Notes: generated from the letters alone by a model not told the origin. A DNA stretch of 64,000 nt from F23-B02 sp963625685 (GCA_963625685.1 CAVFTR010000005.1:55238-119237); one strand, 5' to 3'; positions 1 through 10,953 are shown, counted from the stretch's first letter. Numbers and translations are program-made.

Positions 1-1
1 A

Positions 2-1798
2 AAGGAGCTCGTGCGCGGCGAGCCCGACGCATCGAGCTTCCCCTCCGGCGGCCTGCGCGCCACCTTCGAGGCGCGCGGCTACAGCGCGTGGGACCCCACC
101 GCCTTCGCCTTCATAAAGGACGGAACGCTGTGCATCCCGACCGTGTTCTGCTCCTACTCCGGCGAGGCGCTGGATAAGAAGACCCCGCTGCTGCGCTCCT
201 GCGACGCGGTCAGCCGCCAGGCAGTGAGGATACTGCGCCTGTTCGGCGACGAGCAAACGCATAAGGTCATCGCACAGGTCGGCCCCGAGCAGGAATATTT
301 TCTCATAGATAAGGAGCTGTTTCTCGAGCGCGAGGACCTGAGGCTCTGCGGCAGAACGCTGTTCGGCTCGAAGCCGCCCAAGGGACAGGAGCTTGAGGAC
401 CACTACTTCGGCACCATCCGCCCGCGCGTCACTGAATACATGCAGGACCTCGACGAGGAGCTGTGGAGGCTCGGCGTGCTGTCGAAAACGCGCCACAACG
501 AGGTCGCTCCGGCACAGCACGAGATGGCCCCGATATTCTCCGACGCGAACACCGCCAGCGATCAGAACCAGATCGCCATGGAGATCATGCAGAAGGTCGC
601 AGACCGGCACGGCCTTGTATGCCTGCTGCACGAAAAGCCCTTCGCCGGCGTGAACGGCTCGGGCAAGCACAACAACTGGTCGCTCGGCACCGACGGCGGC
701 AAGAACCTCTTCTCCCCGGGCAAGACCCCGAGCCAGAACGCGCAGTTTCTGCTGTTCCTCGCGGCCTTCGTGCGCGGCGTTGACAAATATCAGGAGCTCC
801 TGAGATGCTCGGTCGCCTTCGCGGGCAACGATCACCGTCTCGGCGCGCAGGAGGCGCCTCCCGCGATAATCTCGATATTCCTCGGCGAGGAGCTCGAGGC
901 CATAGTCGATTCCATCGTCAGCGGCACCGGCTACACCGAAAAGAGCAAGAGCGCGCTGCGCATAGGCGTCGACGTGCTGCCGCCCATCCCGAAGGATACG
1001 ACCGACCGCAACCGCACCTCGCCCGTCGCCTTCACCGGCAACAAGTTCGAGTTCCGCATGCCCGGCTCGAGCCAGTCGATAGCGGGCCCCACGACGGTCC
1101 TGAACACCATCATCGCAGACTCCCTCTGCGTCTTTGCCGACGAGCTCGAGAAGGCGCCGGACTTCAACTCCGCCCTGCATGAGCTCATAAAGCGCACCTT
1201 CACCGAGCACGGCCGCATCCTCTTCGGCGGCAACGGCTATGACGACAGCTGGGTCGCAGAGGCCGAAAAGCGCGGACTTAAAAACCTCAAGAACTCCGCG
1301 ACGGCACTGCCCGAGTACATGCTGCCGAAAAATGTCGAGCTTCTGACCAAATACGGCGTTTACACCGAGTCGGAGATCGTCGCGAGAAACGAGATACACA
1401 TGGAGCACTACTGCAAGGTCATCGCTATCGAGGGCGAGACGCTCGTGGACATGGTGCAGCACGGTATACTCAACGCCGTCTCCGAATACACCGCCGCGCT
1501 GAGCGAAACGCTCATCAAAAAGCGCAAGGCCATGCCGGAGGTCCCCTGCCGCGTCGAAAGCGCGCTCATCGGAACGCTCAGCAGCCTGAACGAGAGCCTG
1601 CTCGACAAGATGGTGTCGCTCAAATCCGCGCTTGAAACGGCGCCCGACGCAGACAGCGCGGAGCTGATGAAGTATTACCACGACGAGGTGTTCCTCAAGA
1701 TGGAGGACATGCGCACCGTTATCGATAAGCTCGAAACGCTCACGGCGTCCGAATACTGGCCGTACCCGAGCTACTACGACATGCTGTTCTCCGTGTGA
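2..1798 (+). CDS. glnN: Glutamine synthetase, type III (5'-truncated by window edge)
   Basis: Makes glutamine from glutamate, ammonia and ATP in the cytoplasm. About 598 residues are visible and the reading frame is open to the left edge (KEL precedes the GTG at 11), so the start lies outside. GSIII enzymes are usually near 700 residues, so about 100 are missing. GSIII signatures are clear: GPEQEYF (metal-binding Glu), NEVAPAQHEMAPIF, GVNGSGKHNNWS and AGNDHRLGAQEAPP, then the nucleotide-binding stretch FTGNKFEFRMPGSS. This set is specific to GSIII rather than GlnA type I. The GTG at 11 is not the start, because conserved sequence runs through it. It is followed after 83 nt by pyrG, another amide-nitrogen enzyme. 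Confidence 0.96.
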   Translation, partial: KELVRGEPDASSFPSGGLRATFEARGYSAWDPTAFAFIKDGTLCIPTVFCSYSGEALDKKTPLLRSCDAVSRQAVRILRLFGDEQTHKVIAQVGPEQEYFLIDKELFLEREDLRLCGRTLFGSKPPKGQELEDHYFGTIRPRVTEYMQDLDEELWRLGVLSKTRHNEVAPAQHEMAPIFSDANTASDQNQIAMEIMQKVADRHGLVCLLHEKPFAGVNGSGKHNNWSLGTDGGKNLFSPGKTPSQNAQFLLFLAAFVRGVDKYQELLRCSVAFAGNDHRLGAQEAPPAIISIFLGEELEAIVDSIVSGTGYTEKSKSALRIGVDVLPPIPKDTTDRNRTSPVAFTGNKFEFRMPGSSQSIAGPTTVLNTIIADSLCVFADELEKAPDFNSALHELIKRTFTEHGRILFGGNGYDDSWVAEAEKRGLKNLKNSATALPEYMLPKNVELLTKYGVYTESEIVARNEIHMEHYCKVIAIEGETLVDMVQHGILNAVSEYTAALSETLIKKRKAMPEVPCRVESALIGTLSSLNESLLDKMVSLKSALETAPDADSAELMKYYHDEVFLKMEDMRTVIDKLETLTASEYWPYPSYYDMLFSV

Positions 1799-1881
1799 TC
1801 CGTCGAAGGAAAGCCTTTTTCCGACTCAAAAATCCTCGGCAGCTTACAGATAAATAATAAATTTTTGATCAGAGAGAGTAA

Positions 1882-3477
<1,596 letters not shown>

Positions 3478-3486
3478 TGTATTATA

Positions 3487-4218
3487 ATGAGAAATTACGA
3501 AAAGGAATATGCTCAGCGGGTCCAGTTCATCCGCTGCGCCGTGCGCGAGAGCGGGGCTGACGGCATAGTTTACGGCAACTCCGGCGGCAAGGACTCCGCG
3601 CTCGTCGGCATACTGTGCAAGGCAGCCTGCGACAACACCGTCGGCATCATCATGCCCTGCGGCACGGCGCGCAACTACGAGATGGATAAGCGCGACGGCG
3701 AGACCGTCGCCGCGCAGTACGGCATCGAAACGCGCTACGCCGATCTTTCCACCGTCAAGCAGGCCGAGAAGGCCGTTCTGGCAGGCGGAGTCACCGAGCT
3801 TACGGACGCTGCCGAGGCAAATATAGCGCCGCGCCTGAGAATGGCCACGCTGTACGCCGTCGCGGCCTCTGAAAACCGCCTCGTCTCCGGCACGGGCAAC
3901 CGCAGCGAGGGCTACGTCGGCTACTTCACCAAGTGGGGCGACGGCGCCTGCGACTTCAACCCCATCGGCGACCTGACCGTCACGGAGATATACGAATTTC
4001 TGCGCTGGCTCAAGGCTCCCCGGTGCGTCATCGAAAAAGCGCCCTCGGCCGGCCTGTTCGACGGACAGACCGATGAGAGCGAGATGGGCTTTACGTATAA
4101 AGAGCTTGACACTTACCTCGAGGGTGGTAAAATAGACGATGCGGTGCTGGAGAAGATCCAGCGTATGCACGCCAGGAGCGAGCATAAGCGTAAGCCGATC
4201 ATGCAAGCCGGTTTTTAA
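3487..4218 (+). CDS. nadE: NH3-dependent NAD(+) synthetase, paralogue 1
   Basis: Amidates deamido-NAD to NAD using ATP and ammonia. The 243 residues have the adenylation P-loop SGGKDS at residues 32-37 and conserved blocks IAPRLRMATLYAVA, GTGNRSE, YFTKWGDGACDFNPI and KAPSAGLFDGQTDE. There is no nitrilase (glutaminase) domain, so it would use free ammonia, which fits placement after pyrG and glnN. A second, clearly homologous copy lies at 58211-58948 at the head of the purine cluster; the two share most motif blocks but diverge in residues 60-100. Which copy is the main enzyme cannot be told from sequence. Confidence 0.93.
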   Translation: MRNYEKEYAQRVQFIRCAVRESGADGIVYGNSGGKDSALVGILCKAACDNTVGIIMPCGTARNYEMDKRDGETVAAQYGIETRYADLSTVKQAEKAVLAGGVTELTDAAEANIAPRLRMATLYAVAASENRLVSGTGNRSEGYVGYFTKWGDGACDFNPIGDLTVTEIYEFLRWLKAPRCVIEKAPSAGLFDGQTDESEMGFTYKELDTYLEGGKIDDAVLEKIQRMHARSEHKRKPIMQAGF

Positions 4219-4412
4219 ACGGATATTGATGCGCAGCCTGTGTTTCGCTCACTCGTTATGCGACAGCATGACTCGATCGCGAAGCCTTGTCTGCAACACC
4301 ACTATCTCGTTTAAAGATCTGCGACCTCTGAAAAAGGCTTTGCAGAGGCCGACTCTCGTGGCCGGCTCACGCTTAAGCGCCGCAGTATTCTGACATTCTG
4401 AGGTACTGATAT

Positions 4413-4943
4413 TTGAAGACTAAGGATATGACCCATATCGCCCTGATGGCGGTGCTCATATCGGTCTGCTCATGGCTGTCGGTCCCGACAGCCATTCCTT
4501 TTACCATGCAGACCTATGCCGTTTTTACGGCGCTGCTGCTTCTCGGCGGCAGACGCGGCAGCCTTGCCGTCGCGGTGTACATAGCGCTCGGAGCCGTCGG
4601 ACTTCCGGTGTTCTCCGGCTTTGCGGGAGGCGTCGGCAAGCTCATGGGCCCGAGCGGGGGATATATCATCGGCTTTGTATTCACCGGCCTGTGCTATCTG
4701 CTCGGCGAGAAGCTTTTCGGACAGTCCCTCCCGGTGAAGATACTGTCTCTCGTCCTGGGGCTTGTGGTGTGCTACGCCTTCGGTACCGTGTGGTTCGTGC
4801 GGGTCTACTCAGCGTCGCAGCCGATAGGCTACGCCTCGGCGATCGGCATATGCGTCCTCCCGTTTATCATACCGGACGCCGTTAAGATGGCGCTTGCCTT
4901 CCTGACCGACAGGGTCATACGAAAGCATGTGGATATAGACTGA
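4413..4943 (+). CDS. bioY: BioY, biotin ECF transporter substrate-binding subunit
   Basis: Membrane S-component that binds biotin and works with a shared ECF energizing module. It has 176 residues with about six hydrophobic segments and the BioY pattern ALMAVLISVCSWLSVP near the N-terminus, then a glycine-rich GLPVFSGFAGG and GPSGGYIIGF. The start is a TTG at 4413 preceded by GAGGT at about 4401; no ATG fits upstream. No EcfA/EcfT genes lie nearby, so the energizing module must be encoded elsewhere. The 194 nt upstream hold no recognisable gene. Transcription should stop at the hairpin starting right at the stop codon. Confidence 0.9.
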   Translation: MKTKDMTHIALMAVLISVCSWLSVPTAIPFTMQTYAVFTALLLLGGRRGSLAVAVYIALGAVGLPVFSGFAGGVGKLMGPSGGYIIGFVFTGLCYLLGEKLFGQSLPVKILSLVLGLVVCYAFGTVWFVRVYSASQPIGYASAIGICVLPFIIPDAVKMALAFLTDRVIRKHVDID

Positions 4944-4977
4944 AAAAAACGAGGCTCAACCGAGCCTCGTTTTTTTA
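4944..4977. terminator. Bidirectional intrinsic terminator between bioY and putP
   Basis: Perfect stem AACGAGGCTC / GAGCCTCGTT with an AACC loop, A-run on the left and T-run on the right. It serves the convergent bioY (+) and putP (-) genes; the putP stop codon lies inside the T-run. Confidence 0.93.
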
Positions 4978-6510
4978 CTTCATTGCGGCGACGGCCTCGA
5001 AGTCCTCGACGATCTCCCTTTCGGGAGCCTTTGTCAGCAGGGACACGACGACGATGAAAATGCAGGAGGTGACGAAGGCGGGCAGCAGCTCGTATATCGC
5101 CAGAACGCCGCCGATGGGCGCGATCGCGTACTTCCAGATGAAGACCATCGCGGCACCGGAGAACATACCGGCGATAGCGCCCCACTTGTTGCAGCGCTTC
5201 CAGAACAGCGAGAACAGGACGATGGGTCCGAAGGTCGCGCCGAAGCCTGCCCATGCGAACGATACGACGCGGAAGATGGAGCTCGCAGGGTCGAGCGCGA
5301 AGAGAATTCCGCAGATCGCGACGCAGATGACTGTCACGCGGGCGACGATCATGCTCTTCCTGTCGCTCAGCTCGACGCCGAGCACGCCGTGGATGATGTT
5401 CTGCGCGATAGCGCTCGCGGCAGCCAAAAGCTGAACGTCGGCGGTGGACATGGTCGCCGCGAGGATGCCTGCGAGCACGAGACCTGCGAGGATCGCAAAG
5501 AATGCGCCGTACTCGGACAGGAGCGCCGCGATGGAGACGATAAGCGCCTCGGCGGAGGAGGCGTCGCCGAACATGGTGATGAGCTCGGCCTTGGCCATGG
5601 AGTAGCCGACGACGCCGATGATGACCGCGATCGACAGGGAAATGACGACCCAGACGGTGGCTACACGGCGGCTGAGGGTGAGCTTCTTCTCGTCCTCGAT
5701 GGCCATGAAGTGCAGGATGACGTGGGGCATGCCGAAGTAGCCGAGGGCCCAGGCGAGAGTCGATACTATCTTGAAGGCGCCGAACTCGCCTGCCTCGGCC
5801 GCCATGATATTGGTCGATGCGGTCAGGCTGAGATATCCGGGGATGGCTTTGGCGTTTGCAACGACCTGATCCCAGCCGCCGGCTGAGTGTATGCCGAAAA
5901 CGAGCACGACCGCCAGAGCAAAGACCATTATGAGGCTCTGCACAAGGCTCGTGACCGAGGCCGCCTTGAAGCCGCCGCCGGCGGTGTAGGCAACGATGAC
6001 GACGGCGCTTATTATCATCGTGGGGACGTAGTCATAGCCGAACAGCGTGCCGAAGAGCTTGCCGCAGGCAGAAAAGCCGGAGGCGGTGTAGGGGACGTAG
6101 AAAACGATTATCGTGATCGCGCCAAGAAGCTCGATGAGCCTGGTGTCGTCGCGGAAGCGGCGGGATATGTATTCGGGAAGCGTCAGTGCGTTCAGACGCA
6201 CCGAGTAGCGGCGCAGACGCTTTGCGACGATGAGCCAGTTGAGATATGTGCCTATCGCAAGGCCGATGGCCGTCCAGCCGGCCTCCGCGATGCCGCAGAA
6301 GAACGCAAGTCCGGGTACGCCCATGAGCAGGTACGCGCTCATGTCCGAGGCCTCGGTGGAAAGCGCCGTGACGATAGGGCCGAGCTTGCGGCCGCCGAGG
6401 TAGAACTCGCTGGCGTCGGACTGGCCCTTGGAATAGTAAACGCCTATCGCCACCATGCCTACGAGGTAGACGACGATGGCGATAAGAACACAGATGATAT
6501 TGGCTGACAT
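4975..6510 (-). CDS. putP: Sodium/proline symporter (SSF family)
   Basis: Imports proline with Na+. About 511 residues with some 13 hydrophobic helices; the N-terminal GQSDASEFYLGGRKLGP and the SDMSAYLLMGVPG block are typical of PutP within the sodium:solute symporter family. I choose ATG 6510 (MSANII): GGAGAG sits 7-8 nt upstream, whereas the longer ATG at 6528 overlaps that Shine-Dalgarno. It is divergent from the LysR gene at 6692, which suggests proline-responsive control by that regulator (inference). No proline-catabolic gene is adjacent. Confidence 0.92.
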   Translation of the reverse strand: MSANIICVLIAIVVYLVGMVAIGVYYSKGQSDASEFYLGGRKLGPIVTALSTEASDMSAYLLMGVPGLAFFCGIAEAGWTAIGLAIGTYLNWLIVAKRLRRYSVRLNALTLPEYISRRFRDDTRLIELLGAITIIVFYVPYTASGFSACGKLFGTLFGYDYVPTMIISAVVIVAYTAGGGFKAASVTSLVQSLIMVFALAVVLVFGIHSAGGWDQVVANAKAIPGYLSLTASTNIMAAEAGEFGAFKIVSTLAWALGYFGMPHVILHFMAIEDEKKLTLSRRVATVWVVISLSIAVIIGVVGYSMAKAELITMFGDASSAEALIVSIAALLSEYGAFFAILAGLVLAGILAATMSTADVQLLAAASAIAQNIIHGVLGVELSDRKSMIVARVTVICVAICGILFALDPASSIFRVVSFAWAGFGATFGPIVLFSLFWKRCNKWGAIAGMFSGAAMVFIWKYAIAPIGGVLAIYELLPAFVTSCIFIVVVSLLTKAPEREIVEDFEAVAAMK

Positions 6511-6556
6511 GTTTCTCTCTCCAATCATTTTTTAGCAATGATAGAATTATAGTCAG

Positions 6557-6572
6557 GCAATAAATTCATTGC
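6557..6572. promoter_or_regulatory. Inverted repeat in the putP/LysR divergent region (possible operator)
   Basis: GCAAT-N6-ATTGC, a perfect 5-bp dyad, lies 46 nt upstream of the putP start. A second palindrome, TTTGGCCAAA at 6601-6610, lies in the spacer of the LysR-gene promoter. Dyads of this size in a divergent LysR intergenic region are the usual place for LTTR binding; the assignment is an inference. Confidence 0.4.
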
Positions 6573-6596
6573 AAGCACGGAAAATGCAAAAATTGC

Positions 6597-6624
6597 TTGA
6601 TTTGGCCAAAAAATCGGCTATACT
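6597..6624 (+). promoter_or_regulatory. Sigma-A promoter for the LysR-type regulator
   Basis: TTGATT, 16-nt spacer, TATACT. Overlaps the TTTGGCCAAA palindrome, consistent with negative autoregulation as is common for LysR genes. Confidence 0.55.
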
Positions 6625-6691
6625 ATTATCGTGCCTAATATTATTCATGCTAACATGAAGAAAACTCATGTATAAGCCGAGGGAGAAGTAT

Positions 6692-7576
6692 ATGAGCATT
6701 TCAAAATACGAAACGCTGGCCAGAGTGGTGGAGCTCGGCAGCCTCACAAGGGCGGCCGAGGCGCTCGGCTGTACGCAGTCGGCGGTGAGCCATACTATTA
6801 ATAATTTAGAGGCAGAGCTCGGCTTTGCCGTGATAACGCGCTCGCGGGCCGGCGTGAAGCTCACGGGCGACGGCGAAAGGATAATGCCCTCGGTGCGCGG
6901 CATGCTCAACTATGAGGAGCAGCTGCGGCAGACGGCCTCGGCCATACGCGGGCTCGACTCCGGCACGGTGCGCATCGGAGCCTTCACCTCCGTCGCCGTC
7001 CACTGGCTGCCCGGCGTCATAAAGGAGTTCCAGCGCGACTACCCGAAGGTCGACCTCAAGCTCTTAAACGGCGACTACTACGACGTTGAGCGCTGGATAG
7101 AGGAGGGGAGCATAGACCTCGGCTTCGTGAGCGTGCCGATGAAGCTGCGGTGCGAGTGCATACCGCTCATGGAGGACAGGCTGCTTGCGATACTCCCGCA
7201 CGGGCATAAATTCGAGTCCTACCCCAAGTTCCCGCTCGTCGAGTGCGAGACGGAGGCCTTCATAACGCTGCTGGAGGAATCCAACCACGACGCAAACCGC
7301 GCCCTCGCCGCGGCGGGGATAAAGCCGAACATACGCTTTTCGACAAAGGACGACTACGCCATTATCGCAATGGTCGAAAAGGGACTGGGCATATCCATCA
7401 TGCCCGAGCTGCTGCTCAAGGGACGGCAGGACGATATCGTCATAAAGGAGCTCGTCCCGCCCTCGAAGCGCGTTATAGGCCTTGCCATCACCGAGACCAG
7501 CCGCAGCAGTCCCGCGACGCGCAAATTTGCAGACTATACAGTCGACTGGGTGCGCTCGTCGGCTATTGCTAAATAA
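6692..7576 (+). CDS. LysR-family transcriptional regulator
   Basis: 294 residues from ATG 6692, chosen because GGGAGAAG lies 6 nt upstream; the in-frame ATG at 6668 has no such site. The N-terminal winged helix-turn-helix (LARVVELGSLTRAAEALGCT, then QSAVSHTINNLE) is followed by a full effector-binding domain from about residue 90 (TVRIGAFTSVAVHWLPGVI). The effector is unknown. Divergent placement next to putP suggests control of proline uptake, but the domain does not identify the ligand. Confidence 0.9.
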   Translation: MSISKYETLARVVELGSLTRAAEALGCTQSAVSHTINNLEAELGFAVITRSRAGVKLTGDGERIMPSVRGMLNYEEQLRQTASAIRGLDSGTVRIGAFTSVAVHWLPGVIKEFQRDYPKVDLKLLNGDYYDVERWIEEGSIDLGFVSVPMKLRCECIPLMEDRLLAILPHGHKFESYPKFPLVECETEAFITLLEESNHDANRALAAAGIKPNIRFSTKDDYAIIAMVEKGLGISIMPELLLKGRQDDIVIKELVPPSKRVIGLAITETSRSSPATRKFADYTVDWVRSSAIAK

Positions 7577-7644
7577 TTAATGTAGTGTTAATATAAAGAA
7601 TACGGTTTTTTCTGAGAACAAATGCTTTTGGAGAGGATGCTGAA

Positions 7645-9003
7645 ATGAAGATCGTCATAGTCGGCGCGGGCAAGATAGGCTATTCTCTTGCCGCGGAGCT
7701 GGCAAACGAAAATCACGATATAACGGTCGTCGATATCAACAAGGATAAGGTGAAGCTCATATCCGACACGCTCGACGTCATGACCCTGTGCGGAAACGGC
7801 GCGGCGCTGTCGGTCCAGCGCGAGGCCAACGTCGACGAGAGCGACCTGCTGATCGCCGTAACGGCGCAGGACGAGCTGAACCTGCTGGCCTGCATCGTCG
7901 CGCGCAAGCTCGGCTGCCGCAATACCATCGCCCGCGTGCGAAATCTTGAGTACAACGAGCAGCTTTACCTGCTCAAGTCCGAGCTCGGCCTGTCCATGAC
8001 CATAAACCCGGAGCTTCTGGCGGCAAAGGAGATATACAGGCTGCTCCAGATCCCGGCGTTTATAAAGCGCGACACCTTCGCCGAGGGCAAGGCGGAGATA
8101 GTGGAGCTGTTCATATCCGAGGGCAGCCCCCTCGACGGGCTGTGCCTTGCCGACCTGCGCAGGAAGGTCAAGGTACACGTGCTCATATGCGCGGTGCTGC
8201 GCGAGGAAAAGGTATTCATCCCCGACGGCAGCTTCACGCTGCACAAGGGCGACAAGATATACGTCACAGCGCCCGCGTCCTCGCTCGTCGAGCTCACGCA
8301 CGAGCTGAAGCTGCGCAGCAAGAAGAGCAAGAATGTGCTCATCGTCGGCGGCGGCAGGATCGCCGAATACCTCGCGCCGCTGCTCATAAGATCCGGCACG
8401 AGCATCAAGCTCATCGAGATGAACCGCGCAAGGTGCGAGTACCTCGCGCAGAAGTACCCGGAGATGAGCGTCATCTGCTCCGACGGCTCGAGCCAGGCGG
8501 TGCTCAAGACGCACAACATCCGCCAGATGGACGCGGTGCTGCCGCTGACGAACATGGACGAGGAGAACATCATCATCGGCATGTTCGCGCGCAGGGTGGG
8601 CGTTCCGCAGCTGCTGACGAAGATAAACCGCCTCGAGTACGGCGAGATACTCGGCGACCGCGGCGCGGACAGCCTGATAAGCCCCAAGAGCCTGTCGACC
8701 TACGCCATCATCCGCTACGTGCGCGCGATGGAGAACACCGGCGGCAGCGAGGTGCTCACCATCCACCGCATAGCCGACGGCGGAGCGGAGGCGCTGGAGT
8801 TTGCCGTGACCGACGCGACAAGGCACCTGCGCGAGCAGCTCAAGGACATAAAGCTCAAGCCCGGCATACTGATCGTATGCATAAACCACATGGGCAGGAT
8901 CATCATCCCCGGCGGCCGCGACACGCTCACGGCGGGCGACACGGTCGTCATCGTGACGACGGCCGGGCGCGAGATCCTGGACCTCAACGACATATTTGCG
9001 TGA
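7645..9003 (+). CDS. trkA: Trk potassium uptake regulator TrkA
   Basis: Cytoplasmic NAD-binding gating subunit of the Trk K+ uptake system. 452 residues made of two RCK_N/RCK_C pairs: the first Rossmann motif VIVGAGKIG at residues 4-12, a TrkA_C domain near 140-220, a second Rossmann motif VLIVGGGRIAEYLA near 232, and a final TrkA_C domain. This doubled form is the classical long TrkA. GGAGAGG is placed 8 nt before the ATG. It overlaps trkH by one base (TGATG), so the two are translationally coupled. A weak TTGCTA-17-TAATAT promoter-like pair at 7566-7594 spans the end of the LysR gene. Confidence 0.95.
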   Translation: MKIVIVGAGKIGYSLAAELANENHDITVVDINKDKVKLISDTLDVMTLCGNGAALSVQREANVDESDLLIAVTAQDELNLLACIVARKLGCRNTIARVRNLEYNEQLYLLKSELGLSMTINPELLAAKEIYRLLQIPAFIKRDTFAEGKAEIVELFISEGSPLDGLCLADLRRKVKVHVLICAVLREEKVFIPDGSFTLHKGDKIYVTAPASSLVELTHELKLRSKKSKNVLIVGGGRIAEYLAPLLIRSGTSIKLIEMNRARCEYLAQKYPEMSVICSDGSSQAVLKTHNIRQMDAVLPLTNMDEENIIIGMFARRVGVPQLLTKINRLEYGEILGDRGADSLISPKSLSTYAIIRYVRAMENTGGSEVLTIHRIADGGAEALEFAVTDATRHLREQLKDIKLKPGILIVCINHMGRIIIPGGRDTLTAGDTVVIVTTAGREILDLNDIFA

Positions 9004-10445
9004 TGAATACAGGAACGATAAGAAAAACGCTTGGCGTCATACTCTGCCTTGAGGCGGCGTTCATGCTGCCGCCGTTCATACTGGCGGTGCACGACGGCGA
9101 CGAGAACATCATGCGCGGCTTCGCCTCGGCGATGACGCTGCTGCTGCTCATCGGCGTCCCGGGCGGCCTGCTGCGCAGCCGCGATCGCCCGCTGGGCGCG
9201 CGCGAGGGCTTCGTGACGGTCGCGCTGGCGTGGATCGTCATCTCCCTGTTCGGCGCGGTGCCGTTTTACGCCTCGGGCGTGATCCCGAGCATATCCGACG
9301 CGGTGTTCGAGACCGTGTCCGGCTTCACGACGACGGGCGCGACGATCATCGACGACGTCGAGTCCGCGCCGCGGGCGATACTGCTCTGGCGCAGCGTCAC
9401 CAACTGGATCGGCGGCATGGGCGTGCTGGTATTCCTGCTGGCGATAGCGCCGGTCGCGCGCGAGGGCGGCTCGATGTTCCTGCTGCGCGCGGAGTTTCCC
9501 GGCCCGATGGCGGCGAAGCTCGTGCCGCGCATGCAGAAGTCGGCAAAGCTGCTGTACGAGATATACATAGCGATGACCCTCGCGCAGATCGTGCTGCTGC
9601 GCATCGGCGGCATCCCGCTGTTCGACGCGCTGAACATCTCGCTGAGCACGGTATCGACCGGCGGCTTCTCTATCCGCAACGGCAGCATGGCGTCCTACGG
9701 CGCTTACGCGCAGGGGGTGACGCTCGTGTTCATGACGCTGTGCAGCATGAGCTTCAGCCTGTTCTACTGCGCGCTGGCGCGCGAATATCTCCGCATCCGC
9801 CGCAGCCGCGAGCTGCGCGTGTTCATCCTCGCCGTACTGGGCGTGGCGCTGCTGATGGGCGTCGACACCGCCTCGAAATTCGACTCCGCCGCGCAGGGCG
9901 TGCACCACACGCTGTTCCAGGTCATCTCCATCATCAGCACGACCTGCTACGTCTCGATCGACGCGTCGTTCTGGTCGCCGTTTGTGTGGTCGATGCTGAC
10001 GGTCCTGATGATCACGGGCCCGATGTCGGGCTCGACCGGCGGCGGCATGAAGCTCTCGCGCGTGATGATCCTCGCCAAGAGCGCCTACCGCGCCGTTGCG
10101 CGCACCGTGACGCCGAACTCGGTGCATCTTATCCACCTTGACGGCGAGATCGTCGAGGAGGACACGGTCTCGGCGGTCGAGAGCTATGCCATCGTCTACT
10201 TCATGGCGGTCGTGGCGACGGGAGTGGTCCTGTCGCTCGACGGACTGACGATCGGCGACGGGATGCTGGCTGGCATATCGAGCCTGAGCAACGTCGGCTA
10301 CGGTGTCGACTCGAACACCTTCACCATGGGTGTGTCCAATCTTAATATAATAAGTAAGGCGGCGCTATGCTTTGACATGTTCCTCGGCCGCCTGGAGATC
10401 TTCCCGATGCTGATCCTCTTCGCGCCGGACACGTGGCGGAAGTGA
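9003..10445 (+). CDS. trkH: Trk potassium transporter membrane subunit TrkH
   Basis: K+-translocating subunit; 480 residues with four M1-P-M2 repeats. The four filter-like segments are visible: SGFTTTGATII, STVSTGGFS, GSTGGGMK and SLSNVGYG. NWIGGMGVLVFLLAIAP is also typical. The frame is open far upstream inside trkA, but the real start is the ATG at 9003 overlapping the trkA stop. It ends 4 nt before the first CCTTCCCC-type repeat; no other terminator was seen, so the repeat hairpins may end this transcript. Confidence 0.95.
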   Translation: MNTGTIRKTLGVILCLEAAFMLPPFILAVHDGDENIMRGFASAMTLLLLIGVPGGLLRSRDRPLGAREGFVTVALAWIVISLFGAVPFYASGVIPSISDAVFETVSGFTTTGATIIDDVESAPRAILLWRSVTNWIGGMGVLVFLLAIAPVAREGGSMFLLRAEFPGPMAAKLVPRMQKSAKLLYEIYIAMTLAQIVLLRIGGIPLFDALNISLSTVSTGGFSIRNGSMASYGAYAQGVTLVFMTLCSMSFSLFYCALAREYLRIRRSRELRVFILAVLGVALLMGVDTASKFDSAAQGVHHTLFQVISIISTTCYVSIDASFWSPFVWSMLTVLMITGPMSGSTGGGMKLSRVMILAKSAYRAVARTVTPNSVHLIHLDGEIVEEDTVSAVESYAIVYFMAVVATGVVLSLDGLTIGDGMLAGISSLSNVGYGVDSNTFTMGVSNLNIISKAALCFDMFLGRLEIFPMLILFAPDTWRK

Positions 10446-10449
10446 TTAT

Positions 10450-10469
10450 TGCCTTCCCCTTTCGGGGAA
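10450..10469 (+). repeat. Partial type A palindromic repeat (first hairpin only)
   Basis: TGCCTTCCCCTTTCGGGGAA: only the first stem of the composite repeat, directly followed by a full copy. The same partial-then-full arrangement recurs at 11022-11097, on the other side of the DUF559 gene. Confidence 0.75.
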
Positions 10470-10480
10470 CGCGCACCCCT

Positions 10481-10529
10481 TGCCTTCCCCTTGAGGGGAA
10501 GGTGTCGCGCTTGCGCGACGGATGAGGTG
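10481..10529 (+). repeat. Type A composite palindromic repeat, left flank of DUF559 gene
   Basis: Two hairpins in series: TGCCTTCCCC-TTGA-GGGGAAGG, then TGTCGCGC-TT-GCGCGAC, then a GGATGAGGTG tail. A second tail fragment (GGATGAGGTT) follows at 10538-10547, and a further GAGGTG at 10551-10556 is the DUF559 ribosome-binding site. Confidence 0.85.
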
Positions 10530-10560
10530 AAAAACCCGGATGAGGTTAAAGAGGTGACTC

Positions 10561-10953
10561 ATGAACCATAGCAACGCCGAACTGACAAAACTTGCGCAGC
10601 ACCTGCGCAAAAACATGACGAAGGAAGAGCGCCGCCTGTGGTACGACTTCCTGCGGCTCAGCCCGCTCAACTTCAACCGCCAAAAGGTCATTGGCCGCTA
10701 TATCGTCGATTTCTACTGCGCGCAGGCAAAGCTCGTCATCGAGCTCGACGGCTCGCAGCACTGCGAGGAGGACGGCAGGGCAAAAGATGCCGAGCGCGAC
10801 GAGTATCTGCGCGGCTTGGGACTGACGGTGTGCCGGTACTCGAATCTGGACGTGATGCGCAATTTTGAAGGTGTGTGCACGGACATAATGCAGCATATAA
10901 ATAAGTGTTTGCCTGACGGCAAAGGATTTGATGACACCTCATCCGTCACCTAA
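10561..10953 (+). CDS. DUF559 (VSR-like) endonuclease domain protein
   Basis: 130 residues. The DUF559 pattern is clear: LRKNMTKEERRLWYDFLR, then FNRQKVIGRYIVDFYCAQ, KLVIELDGSQH and DAERDEYLRGLGLTVCRY. The fold belongs to the very-short-patch-repair/PD-(D/E)XK nuclease superfamily; Asp in IVDF and Glu-Asp in ELDG are the likely metal ligands. Substrate unknown. The gene is embedded in repeats: the GAGGTG ribosome-binding site 4 nt upstream of the ATG resembles the GATGAGGTG repeat tail, and the last residues (DDTSSVT) and stop codon are read from the inverted repeat on the right. Proteins of this family are often near such palindromes in gut Clostridia (from memory); a repeat-mobilising role is a hypothesis. 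Confidence 0.88.
   Translation: MNHSNAELTKLAQHLRKNMTKEERRLWYDFLRLSPLNFNRQKVIGRYIVDFYCAQAKLVIELDGSQHCEEDGRAKDAERDEYLRGLGLTVCRYSNLDVMRNFEGVCTDIMQHINKCLPDGKGFDDTSSVT

Noticed and set aside
4139..4393. 84-residue open frame overlapping the end of the first NAD synthetase gene
   Set aside because: Overlaps nadE by 80 nt, no Shine-Dalgarno, no recognisable protein features.
8142..9002. Long open frame upstream of and in frame with trkH
   Set aside because: It overlaps trkA in another frame and translates to an Arg/His-rich shadow; TrkH has a proper start at 9003 coupled to the trkA stop.
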